This document shows positions 1 to 10,200 of a stretch of 33,373 bases of DNA, piece by piece. Source of the stretch: Amphimedon queenslandica (Eukaryota; Porifera; Demospongiae; Haplosclerida; Niphatidae); NCBI RefSeq assembly GCF_000090795.2, contig NW_003546493.1:104232-137604 (forward strand), in the 5' to 3' direction. The stretch's first letter is position 1; each line of letters opens with the position of its first letter. The translations under genes were made by a program, and so were the position numbers. The notes under the pieces were generated by a model. The model saw only the letters and a program-made list of their open reading frames with translations. It was not told the origin of the DNA and made no database searches.

Positions 1-2
1 TT

Positions 3-1990
3 ATGGTAAAAGGATTATTTAAGTACATTAGAAACTGCCCAACTGGCGTGAGGCCAGAGCCACTCATCCTTTCTACTGAAACGAAACGCAAAAGCAGAGA
101 TCCAACAGCAGCTAAAGCAATTCTTGTGTGTGACTTCATAGCAATAGTGTTCTGGCTATTGGACATAGTACACGATGCAAAAAGTCCTCGGAGAGATATA
201 TTGCACTGTATGGTGCTGATTTCAAGGAATACACCTCAAGGCTCATCAGATTTGTGGAAATGCTGCGTCACATTGACATCAGTAGAACCTGTGTTCTTTT
301 GGGATGGTCCAAGAGGATCGGATAATGCATATAGGATGAAGTTATCTACTTGGGAGAAGAGGACAAAGGATTCGTTGGAGGTCATACTTTCTCATTCGCT
401 CATAACTAAGTACGATGCAAAGACTGAAGTTAAATTTGGGAAAAAGATTAAGAGGCCACTCCTTGTTACCGAGCTCGTGATGACACTCCAAGAAGCAAAA
501 GTTGAATTAATTACGTGCAAAGGAGAGGCTGATAATTTGATGGCGGAATACATGCGTGTACATGGTAACGTCTGTGGCATACTGACCAATGATACTGACA
601 TGATGCTGATGCATGGAGTAACGGCTATTCACTACAAGTTATTTGATCAAAGAGGTGCTCTCAGACTTTCTGATGATGAAGTATCAGAAGATTACAAGGT
701 TGCTGAAGTGCATTGTGGTGCTATTAGTCCAGGCTACCTTGCAAAACGCCTTAAAATCAATGAAAAGTGTCTACCAGCTTTCTCAATCCTCTGTGGTAAT
801 GATTTTACAGGGAACTTGAATGATGAGATCAATATAAAGAAATTAGTATTTGGATACAAGCACTATGTTCGGATTAGTGACTATATCAAGAGAGTGCTGA
901 CATGGATCAAACACAATGAAGACGCTTGCATGAGGCCAACCACATTGCTGATATATGTGAGAAGGAACCACGCTACACTAAAGCTGTGCGTCACTCTTAT
1001 GCCTTTTATACATGCTCTAATCCTGCTTCAGTTGCTGCAATTATGCCAGCTGCATCCTCCAATTCAGTAAGCAGGGATAGTAATGATGAGAGTCAAGACA
1101 GTACAGAAGAAGAGTATGATGATACTACTGCAATACCTTTTTGTATCAAGGATATTGCATCTGGATCCAATGAATCAGTGGGAGATGTTAAAGTAAATTC
1201 AAGCAATGCTTTAGATAATAATGAATGTTCTGATGATGATGACGAAGTTTTTGCAAAGCCACCAAATATCAATACTGCATACAGCATTGATAAAAAAGCT
1301 GGTAGCATTGATGAAGCAGACAGCATTGATGATGAAGAAAATGAAGTTTCTCTGCCTGATTCATTCTTTCATCAATCAGATAGTGATTCTACTGTCAGTT
1401 CTGATGAAAGTCACAATACCGTTTCTCCCGCTATTTATGAGCTTGTTGTTTTGGAAGTAAGCAGTCTTAGACTGGATCGCAAGTGTTTGCCAGTTGTGAA
1501 GAATGGCATATTGTGGAGGGACGAGATTGAGCAGCTCGATGATGAATTGCCTTGCGTTTATGATGTCCTTCAACCAGTTCCTATGATCATCTATAAGCTA
1601 CTTTGCTGTGAAAGTGTTACCGAGTTTGGCCAAAGTAAGATAAATGAGTTTATACAAAAACGAATAAAGGTTCTAAGCCCATGTATCTTCCCAGATGACC
1701 TCAGCACACTCAGAGAGGAATTATCCCGTGAGCAAAAGATATCATTGCTCATTGAAGCTTTTAAGGAGCCTTATTACATTGCTTTGCTTCAACCATTTGC
1801 AAAATTTCTCAAAGATATACCTCCAACTAGTCGAGTTCCTGATATTGGCTCACTGCTGGCATGTGTTTGCTTCATATATTCATATCGAAACAAGCTCATA
1901 CCAGAGGATTATGTCACACCAATACTTCAGGCATTCTTCTATTGCTCCTTAGAGAAGCTACCTCCTCGTATATCAGCTCGTCCTGGTCAC
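3..1990 (+). pseudogene. XPG/FEN1-superfamily (FAM120/asteroid-like) gene, broken copy 1
   Basis: This is a damaged paralogue of the intact gene at 4579-6579. It starts MVKGLF, one codon shorter than the intact MGVKGLW. Indels at about 180-205 (net +11) and 288-291 (+4) throw roughly 30 codons out of frame and then restore it. The frame then runs to about 930, where a deletion moves the rest into another frame (926-2008). The first glutamate of the intact CEGEAD motif is lysine here (CKGEAD). A Ser/Asp/Glu-rich linker at about 1050-1440, absent from the intact copy, separates the nuclease-like half from the C-terminal half. The copy ends near 1988, where sequence matching the C-terminal part joins directly to sequence from the N-terminal third of a second copy, so about 110 C-terminal codons are missing. 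The upstream region is outside the window. An unusual spliced gene is possible, but I saw no convincing splice sites at the breaks. Confidence 0.8.
1050..1440 (+). other. Acidic Ser/Asp-rich linker-coding segment unique to copy 1
   Basis: About 130 codons in the 926-2008 frame, rich in Ser, Asp, Glu and Asn, including a DDDDE run and the repeated pattern SID(D/K/E). The intact copy has only a short linker here (about residues 355-372), and broken copy 2 also has a short one. The segment has kept an open frame although the gene around it is damaged. It may be an original disordered linker lost from the other copies or an expansion specific to copy 1. Confidence 0.6.
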
Positions 1991-3716
1991 GTAAAGAATA
2001 CAAGATGAAATTATCTACTTGGGAGAAGAGAGCGAAGGATTCATTAGAGGTCATGCATGCATTCACATTCATTCATAACAAAATACAATGCAAAGACTGA
2101 ATTAAATTTAGAAAAAATTAATTGCTGATGCAACCACTATGTTACTGAGCTCATGATGGAACTCCAAGAAGCAAAAATTACGTGCAAAGGAGAGGCTGAT
2201 GGTAAGGTCTGTGGTATATTGACCAATGATACAGACATGATGCTGATACATGGAGTAACGACTATTCACTACAAGTTTTTTGATCAAGAAAATGCTCTCA
2301 AACTTTCTGATGATCACATATCAGATAATTACAAGATTGCTGAAGTGCATTGTGGTGCTATTAGTCCAGGATATCTTGCAAGACGCCTTAAAGTAGATAA
2401 AAAGTGTCTACTAGCTCTCTCAACTCTTTGTGGTAATGATTTTAATAAGATGATGAGATAGATATAAAGAAATTAGTATTTGGATGCATAAACTATGACT
2501 ATGTTAGGACTTATGAGTATATCAAAACAGTGCTCAAATGGATCAAGGACAATGAAGATGCTACACTGCAGCTGTGCATTACTCATATGCCATTTATACA
2601 CAGTCTCATCCTATGCCAGCCTCCAGTGCGAATTCTTTTGTCAGTACTACACTGCTTCTCCTCTTTATGATTTTATTGCCTCCGAAGTTAAAATAGATCA
2701 CATGTGTTTGCCAGTTGTGCGTAATGGCATATTGTGGAGAGACGAGATTGAGCAGCTTGACAAAAAATTGTGTTGTATTTATGATGTCCTCTAACCAGTC
2801 AGTCTGTATGATCATCTACAAGCTACTTTGCTGTGAAAGTGTTACAGAGCTTGGCCAGAGTAAGATAGATGAGTATGTACAAAAACCAATAAATGTTCAA
2901 CCCATGTGTGCCAAAAGACTTTGACACACTATTACCCTGTTCACACTACCCTTCAGAACTATACATGGAACTGGGTTTTGGGGAAGTATAGTGTAATTTT
3001 TATAACAAGTGTGAACATAACTAAACTGCACTACTGTAACCAAACCAAACCAGGCTAAAGTGGTGCACCAAAGTAAGTGCTCTGAAATGGTGCAGTTAAG
3101 TTTTGAAGTGAAGTTGGTGTAGTTAAGTTGTGCAGTGTGAACTGCTACCAGTATGGTTTTTTATAACCAAACTTATATAATTGGGTACAGTTCTGTACAT
3201 CTGGGGAGGAAGTGTGAACACACTATTAGAAAGAAAATATCCCATGAGCAAAAGATATTATTGCTTGTTGAAGTTTTACTGCATTGTTTTGCTACCATTT
3301 ATGAAATCTCTCAAAAATATACCTCCAGTTGATTGAGTTCCTGATATTGGCTCACTGCTGGCATGTGTTTGCTTCATATATTCATATCGAAACAAGCTCA
3401 TACCAGAGGATTATGTCACACCAATACTTCAGGCATTTTTCTATTGCTCCTTAGAGAAGCTACCTCCTCGTATATCAGCTTGTCCTGGTCCAACTGGTGT
3501 AATGATGTCCTCTCATTTGATGATCACTCTTACTCATGCTAGATGGTTCTTATCATTATTGGGCATCCATCAAGAACTTCCTTTGCCTTCATCTGTGTTT
3601 CAACCATATGTCTACATTCCTTTACATGAAACAGCTTTCAAATTGAAGCAGAAAAAAATTTTCATGGCGATGATGCACCAGCAAAGGAATACTATGAGCT
3701 TCTTTCCAATAACGAC
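1991..3716 (+). pseudogene. XPG/FEN1-superfamily (FAM120/asteroid-like) gene, broken copy 2
   Basis: This copy begins in mid-gene, at sequence equivalent to residue 102 of the intact protein (KEY.MKLSTWEK), directly after the end of copy 1. It has several frameshifts and stops: an early stop near 2098, loss of about 12 codons at the equivalent of NLMAEYMRTHGN (near 2200), a stop at 2459, another at 2792, and a transposon-like insertion at about 2924-3228. Similarity resumes after the insertion and fades at about 3715, so the Lys-rich tail is missing. The acidic motif reads CKGEAD, as in copy 1. Recognisable pieces include TNDTDMML and LCGNDF. It is clearly non-functional. Confidence 0.9.
2924..3228. 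mobile_element. MITE-like inverted-repeat element inserted in broken copy 2
   Basis: The intact gene reads GACACACTTAGAAAG at this point. In copy 2 about 290 bp of unrelated sequence splits that site. The insert has 13-bp terminal inverted repeats, TGTTCACACTACC at 2938-2950 and its near-exact complement at 3208-3220. The direct repeat ACACACTATTA flanks it at 2924-2934 and 3218-3228, although part of that repeat overlaps the terminus, so the exact target duplication is unclear. There is no coding capacity, so it is probably a non-autonomous DNA transposon. The superfamily is not assigned. Confidence 0.75.
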
Positions 3717-4044
3717 TGTTAAAGATTGTCATTATCACTTCTCTTTGTTTCTCTCTCAGTTTTTTGCAAAAGAGTTGTTTTATAGAATCACAACAAAACC
3801 CTCAATTCCAAATGAGCCAAAGATCAAATAATAACTGATAATAATGATAATACACTAATAATAATGGTTAATTGTGGTCGTTACATTTATTGTTTTCTTG
3901 CAATGTCTCTGATTAATTGTGTACATGTTTGTCTGATGTTTTAAAATTCAAATCAATTATAGATTTGTAATACCTAACTTGTCAGAAAATTATGAAGAGG
4001 TGTGTTTAGATCTGTAATAAAAATCATTATTAATGATGAATAAT
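3717..4044. other. AT-rich spacer, nothing recognised
   Basis: About 330 bp between the end of recognisable copy 2 and the inverted-repeat element at 4045. It is AT-rich with short (AAT)n-type runs around 3830-3870. I see no open frame with coding character, no RNA gene and no clear repeat structure. Confidence 0.6.
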
Positions 4045-4424
4045 TAGGGTTTGGCAGATTATGCTCTAAAATTGCTCTACTATGCTATGCTGCAATTCTC
4101 AGAAAACAGCTCTATTATGCTCTACCAATCAGCCATTATGCTCCCAATTATGCCCATGAATTTCATTATAATAACTTAGCCCCACCCAAAAATCTGAGCC
4201 TGTAATTCAATTATGAAGTTCTTGACAATATTGTGAGCAATAGTAACTGTTTAAACATGAAAACAGTTAATTTATTGAGTGCAAGTGCCTGTTTATTGCA
4301 TTTCTCAATGCAATTTTTCAAAATTTTCTTTTATAGTTCTATTATGCTTACATTATGCATTTATACTTATGCTTTTGGGCCCTATTATGCTCAAAATTAT
4401 GTTGGCATAATCCGCCAAGGCCTA
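4045..4424. mobile_element. hAT-type MITE with 8-bp target site duplication
   Basis: A 380-bp element whose ends are inverted repeats of the form TAGGSYTTGGCRGATTATGC (18 of 20 positions match). It is flanked by a perfect 8-bp direct repeat, TGAATAAT, at 4037-4044 and 4425-4432. An 8-bp duplication is the hallmark of the hAT superfamily. The interior repeats the words TATGCTC and ATTATGC many times and has no transposase frame, so the element is non-autonomous. It ends 154 bp before the start codon of the intact XPG-like gene. Confidence 0.85.
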
Positions 4425-4533
4425 TGAATAATTAAATATAATTATTATTTGTTCTAAATTTAGAGAGAATGATGTCATAGAAATGGGATACAACAAGGCA
4501 CATGCCTGTTCTATTTTTTATCAGAGGGAGTGT

Positions 4534-4538
4534 CCAAT
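4534..4538 (+). promoter_or_regulatory. CCAAT box candidate upstream of the intact XPG-like gene
   Basis: CCAAT lies 41-45 bp upstream of the ATG at 4579, in the short stretch between the hAT-type element and the gene. Position and sequence fit a CCAAT box, but a five-base match is weak evidence by itself. Confidence 0.3.
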
Positions 4539-4578
4539 GAAGTGCCCGAGATTTAGTAACTTCGGCGCATAGAAAAGG

Positions 4579-6579
4579 ATGGGAGTGAAAGGACTATGGA
4601 AGTATATTAGCAACTGCGTGAAACCAGAGTCACTCGTTCTCTCTAGTGAAACCAAACGCAAAAGCAGAGATCCCACAGCAGCAAAAGCAATTCTTGTTTG
4701 TGACTTCATAGCAATAGTGTTCTGGCTATTGGACATAGTACACAATGCAAAGAAGTCCTCGGACATGTATGGTGCTGATTTCAAGGAATACACCTCAAGG
4801 CTTATCAGATTTGTGGAAATGCTGCGTCACATTGACATAGAACCTGTGTTCTTTTGTGATGGTCCAAGAGGATCGGGTAAAGAATATGAGATGAAGTTAT
4901 CTACTTGGGAAAAGCGGACAAAGGATTCATTGAAGGTCATACTTTCTCATTCGTTCATAACTAAATATGATGCAAAGACTGAAGTTAAATTTGGAAAAAA
5001 AATTATGCAACCACTCCTTGTTACTGAGCTAGTGATGGCACTCCAAGAAGCAAAAGTTGAATTAATTACGTGTGAAGGAGAGGCTGATAATTTGATGGCG
5101 GAATACATGCGTACACATGGTAACGTCTGTGGTATATTGACTAATGATACAGACATGATGCTGATGGATGGAGTAACGGCTATTCACTACAAGTTATTTG
5201 ATCAAGAAAATGCTCTCAAACTTTCTGATGATGATATACCAGACGATTACAAGATTGCTGAAGTGCATTGTGGTGCTATTAGTCCAGGTTACCTTGCAAG
5301 ACGCCTTAAAATCGATGAAAAGTGTCTACCAGCTTTCTCAGTCCTCTGTGGTAATGATTTTACTACAGATTTAAATGATGAGATAGATGTAAAAAAATTA
5401 GTATTTGGATACATAAACTATAACTATGTTAAGACTTATGAGTATACCAAAACAGTTCTAAAATGGATCAAAGACAATGAAGAAGCTTGCAAGGACCCAG
5501 TCTCATTCTTAGCTATACGTGAGATTGCTGATGTATGTAAGAAGAACCCACGTTACGCTGCAGCTGTGCATTACTCATATGCCTTTTATACATGCTCTCA
5601 TCCTATGCCAGCCTCCAGTGGGGATTCTTCTGTCAGTACTGCTGCTTCTCCTCTTTGTGATTTTATTGCCTCAGAAGTTAAAATAGATCGCATGTGTTTG
5701 CCAGTTGTGCGCAATGGCATATTGTGGAGGGACGAGATTGAGCAGCTTGACGAAAAGTTGTGTTGCATTTATGATGTTCTTCAACCAGTCCGTACAATCA
5801 TCTACAAGCTACTTTGCTGTAAAAGTGTTACCGAGTTTGGCCAAAGTAAGATAGATGAGTGTGTACCAAGGCCAATAGATGTTCCAAGCCCATGTGTGCC
5901 AGAAGACCTTGACACACTTAGAAAGGAAATATCCCATGAGCAAAAGATATCATTGCTTGTTGAAGTTTTTAAGAAGCCTGATCACATTGTTTTGCTTAAA
6001 TCATTTGCAAAATCTTTTAAAGATATACCTCCAACTAGTCGAGTTCCTGATATTGGCTCACTGCTGGCATGTGTTTGCTTCATATATTCATATCAAAACA
6101 AGCTCATACCAGAGGATTATGTCACACCAATACTTCAGGCATTCTTCTATTGCTCCTTAGAGAAGCTGCCTCCTCGTATATTAGCTCGTCCGGGTCCAAC
6201 TGGTATAACGATGTCCTCTCATTTGATGATCACTCTTACTCATGCTAGATGGTTCTTATCATTATTGGGCCTCCATCAAGAGCTTCCTTTGCCTTCATCT
6301 GTGTTTCAACCATACGTCTACATTCCTTTACATGGAACAGCTTTCAAATTGAAGCAGAAAGAAAAATTTCATGGCAATGATGCACCAGCAAAAGAATACT
6401 ATGAACTTGTTTCTAAAAACGAGGAATTTCAGGATTTCAAGGAGTGCATTTGCTCTGGCAGTGCCATTGATAATATTGGAGCTGTGTGTGTCCAGTATGC
6501 ACGCACTAAAGATGCCATTAAGGAACTGTTAGATAAAAAAGCTCAAGGCCGCAAAACGAGCAAGTCAAAAAAGAAGTAA
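4579..6579 (+). CDS. XPG/FEN1-superfamily PIN-domain protein, FAM120 (constitutive coactivator of PPARG)/asteroid-like
   Basis: Single-exon gene for 666 residues. The N-terminus MGVKGLW is the classic XPG-N start, which supports this ATG. All seven acidic positions of the FEN1 metal site appear present: D42 (VCDFIA), D94 (FFCDG), E166 and E168 (CEGEAD), D190 and D192 (TNDTDMML) and D260 (LCGNDF). The C-terminal half (about 395-600), with segments such as VRTIIYKLLC and DIGSLLACVCFIYSY, resembles the C-terminal part of vertebrate FAM120B from memory, so this is not a plain FEN1. The tail (about 650-666) is rich in Lys and Arg and may be a nuclear localisation signal. The family includes active structure-specific nucleases and members that have lost catalysis and act in transcription or RNA binding. 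Here the intact acidic set leaves nuclease activity open. Two decayed paralogues lie upstream. The exact subfamily is uncertain; membership of the XPG superfamily is firm. Confidence 0.9.
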   Translation: MGVKGLWKYISNCVKPESLVLSSETKRKSRDPTAAKAILVCDFIAIVFWLLDIVHNAKKSSDMYGADFKEYTSRLIRFVEMLRHIDIEPVFFCDGPRGSGKEYEMKLSTWEKRTKDSLKVILSHSFITKYDAKTEVKFGKKIMQPLLVTELVMALQEAKVELITCEGEADNLMAEYMRTHGNVCGILTNDTDMMLMDGVTAIHYKLFDQENALKLSDDDIPDDYKIAEVHCGAISPGYLARRLKIDEKCLPAFSVLCGNDFTTDLNDEIDVKKLVFGYINYNYVKTYEYTKTVLKWIKDNEEACKDPVSFLAIREIADVCKKNPRYAAAVHYSYAFYTCSHPMPASSGDSSVSTAASPLCDFIASEVKIDRMCLPVVRNGILWRDEIEQLDEKLCCIYDVLQPVRTIIYKLLCCKSVTEFGQSKIDECVPRPIDVPSPCVPEDLDTLRKEISHEQKISLLVEVFKKPDHIVLLKSFAKSFKDIPPTSRVPDIGSLLACVCFIYSYQNKLIPEDYVTPILQAFFYCSLEKLPPRILARPGPTGITMSSHLMITLTHARWFLSLLGLHQELPLPSSVFQPYVYIPLHGTAFKLKQKEKFHGNDAPAKEYYELVSKNEEFQDFKECICSGSAIDNIGAVCVQYARTKDAIKELLDKKAQGRKTSKSKKK

Positions 6580-6744
6580 CTATCTCTAAAACTGACTTAT
6601 GCTACATAAATGTATATTAGTATTAGTCTGGGGACTCTTGGTCTCCACACCATATGACATTTTATGCTACAAAATGTAGATTTTAACACTTCACTAAGTT
6701 TTGTAATTGCTATATAAATATAATTCAAAAGATCCAAAATAATA

Positions 6745-7062
6745 TACCTTAGGGTGGGTATTAATTGTGACACTTAATTTTAGCGTTTTTAGCGAGTGTA
6801 CTTAAAAAACGGTACCTGTGTAAACAAGTACACAAGAGAGGCAAGATCTGTAACAAGATAACAGTAGATAGGGTGATCCTTTTGAGTGTTATGCATGCTC
6901 CAATTAAATATATAAATTGGGCTTCTTGAGTAGTGTTATGCTATTGAATGGGGTTTTACCATTGATTTTCTTCCTATTTCCGCTAATATTACATTTCGCT
7001 AAATCAGGGTCCCCTTTAAAACACTAAAATTTAAGAGCACAATTAATACCCACCCTAAGGTA
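6745..7062. mobile_element. TA-flanked MITE with long terminal inverted repeats
   Basis: A 318-bp element between the converging 3' ends of the XPG-like gene and La. Its first 25 bases (6745-6769, beginning TACCTTAGGGTGGG) are the exact reverse complement of its last 25 (7038-7062), and similarity continues imperfectly to about 40 bp. If the outer TA is the target duplication, this fits a Tc1/mariner-type non-autonomous element. No transposase frame is present. The remaining 3' spacer (6580-6744 and 7063-7225) shows nothing else. Confidence 0.85.
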
Positions 7063-7225
7063 AGCGATTAAGCACCACATTATTTCATCTCAGCAAACAT
7101 ACCAGCATATGCAGTAATTATACTGCTGCAGAAAAAGGCTTGCAACCATATGATACAGCATGGCATGCAATAGTGAATAAACTAAATTGATTAATGATTT
7201 CTTTGATTTTAGTAAAAATAAAGTA

Positions 7226-10200
7226 TTAAGATTCAGTTGTAGCAGGAGCAGTTTCAGGAGGATTTGAACCACCATCTTCCTCTAGTTTGATAGACTTAGA
7301 AGGAGGCTCCTCTTCCTCTCCAAATGACTTCTTTCTGCCTCCTCTACCACCTTTCCATCCTCCTCTCCCTCCACCTCTTCCTCCTCCTCTCCCTCTCCTC
7401 CCTCCTCTTCCTCCTCCTCTACCACCTCCTAATAAGTTGGTAAGTATCATACAAGCTCCATCAATCTGTGTCACCTTTATTCGCTTTCCTATTGGCTTGG
7501 TCTTCTTTCATTTTCTCCCAGTAAGCACTCTCTTCTTCTCCTTAAAAGAAAAGACGAATAATGTCATATTCTAGTTACAATAGGCAAACCTTCCAGAACC
7601 TTTAAAGTTACGTCACTGTCACATATTTTACAAACTTCTCCAGTCGGTACATTAGCCATAGCACCATCATATGCTTTCTTTGCTCCTCCATCTTCATCAA
7701 ATCTGATATAGCCCTGCATAGTGACACTGATTATATGGGATATAGGCTAGAAATATATACTTCAGTGTCTCCTTTTTGAAAGTCAACCCAAGCAACAGTT
7801 GCAAATTGTCTAAAATATTCCTAATGGTAAAAAATGATTACTATCTAGTAAAATAAAAAAATCTGAAGTCTGAAGTTTCAATTCAAAATAAGTCAGACAT
7901 TAAGAATAGCAGTAATAAAAACTCTATTCAACAATCACCTTAAGTGTCTCACGAGTCGTTCCATCCCCACAGCCAGTGAAGTGAAGTATAGCTCCTTCTT
8001 GTCTGATAAAAGTAGTGCCATTGGTATCTCTATCAACATTAAAAAAGTGTGTAATTGTCTGTGCTGGCAGCAGATCATCTCTCATTCTGTCAGTACAAAG
8101 GTAGCTGTTTGATTCATTACTAAGGCGAGCTATAAAGATTACTGTAGGGTGCCTTTTTTCGAGGGCTATAGATTTTGCGGATTTTTATTTTGCAGATTTA
8201 ATTTTTCGCAAATTTATGCCATCTGCCATCTTGTACCATATTAAAAGCATTGCTTCTCAATTTTGGCATATGAATCAGGTCCAGTACTGTACCAATACTA
8301 CAGTACATGTACATGCCCATGGTCTCAAGCCAAATTTTACCAAAATTGAAAGGGAGAGAATTCTCTTTTTTACAATTCTTTCTGATACATACACATGTAC
8401 TTATGTTGTATAGCAAATTAAAGCTGATTCCAATCAAAATTGAGTTTTTCCTGCATTTTCAAAGTTATTCCAAAATCGGGCCAAAGACCCTGTACTATAG
8501 TACAGGGTTGTTTGCCAAATTTCACCAAAATTGAAAAATAGAGAATTCTTTATTTTAATCATTTTCCTGATACATATAAATGTGCTTATGTTGCATAGCA
8601 AGTTTGAGCTGATTCCAATCAAAATTGAATTTTTTATGAATTTTTAAAATTGCTCCAAAATCAGGCCAAAGACTCTGTACTATATAGTACAGGATCATTG
8701 GCCAAGTTTTGTCAAAAATGACCAGGAGAAAAGTCAACATTTTAATAATTTTTTCTGATACGCATACATGTACTTATGTTGCGTAGCAAGTTTGAGCTAA
8801 TTCCAATCAAGTTTGGATTTTTTATGGGTGGGAAATATCAGAAATATGTTTACTTTGATGTTTCAGTGGCAGAACCTGAAGATGATTCTACACGAGACTG
8901 AGCCTTCTTTTCCTTCCTCTCTGCATCCTTACGTTTAAAGTAATCCTGCCTGTCAGTGTCAGATAAATAAAATAAAATCATGACAATTCAAATATTTTGC
9001 AGAGGATACTTTGTCTCCACAGTCAATAGCTCATCCTTATACTTTAGTTCTGCTTTCTTCTCCAGTACTTTACTAATGGAGTCCACTAACTTATACTCAA
9101 CAAAAATTGATCCCTACATGCACCACAACATAAAACAAAGCTATGTAACATCATATAAGCACCTTAAACTGTTTGTCAAGGTCTTTCTTCATTCGTATCA
9201 TTTCAGTCTAAAATATTAAATAAAATACAAATATAATTATTATATTATAAAAGGCAAACCTCTCCAAATGGGAGAAGAAAGTCTTGAATGTCATCAAGAG
9301 TTGAATCTTTTGGAAAGCCTTTCTATAATTAGAAAAATAATATAAAAATAAATGGAACCGAGTTAGAGTTTACCATATAAAGAGTGCGATTGCTCATGTC
9401 CTTCCTATCCTCAGGGGAGAGTAGGGATAGAGTTGGAACAGGATCTGATGATTTCCTCTTTACTTTAAGACCATCCTCACTTACCTATACATGCATATAT
9501 GAATGTACATGATACTACATATTCATATGCACACGTATACTGTACATTGCCATAAATGGGTTTAAAATAAGGTACCAATAAGGCATGCAAATGTGCTCAC
9601 GTTTGAGCATAGATCATTCTATCAAGAATGGCTATGAAACATTTTTCATTACATTTTCTGATGCATATAAGTGCTCTTCAATTTTTTTAATTGGTGCTCA
9701 AAAATTAGGCCAAAGACCATGTACTTCGAAAATGGCTAAATGAGATAGTAAAATAAAGGCAAGATCACATCAATGCATAGTTGCATATTCTTAACTATAA
9801 ATTTTCCATGTGGTCACAATACCGTATAGCCGGAAATTTTGGAGGGAGTAAAATTTGGCGAATTGCTAAATTTTGGTTATTGGCGGATTTTAATTTGGCG
9901 AATTAGTGGCCACGTGCCATTGAGCATGCGTATAAAGGCTCAAAATGGTAGTTTTTATTTTGGCAAATGAAACTCTATTCGCCAAATTTGCCAAATTTTT
10001 GTCCCTCGAAATTTTTGTGCTATACGGTAATTGAAAAATGAAAGTGTGCATCTTAGATTTCTAAAAAGGCATAAAATGGCAAACACATAGGACATCTTGT
10101 GGCCATGAGTAGTGTTATTTCATAACCTGATGAACATGTATCAAATTCAACAAGACTTCAAACAGTAAATAAACATGCCTACACTAACTAGAAGATTATT

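Noticed and set aside
3..2008. Copy 1 as a functional spliced gene
   Set aside because: The frame breaks coincide with small indels relative to the intact copy, not with GT-AG pairs, and the C-terminal part is missing.
4521..4793. 90-codon antisense open frame over the start of the XPG-like gene
   Set aside because: It is a shadow of the real coding frame, and the equivalent frame is broken in the paralogues.
7287..7574. Proline-rich open frame on the plus strand
   Set aside because: It is the antisense of the La RGG-coding exon; Gly/Arg codons read backwards give proline and leucine.
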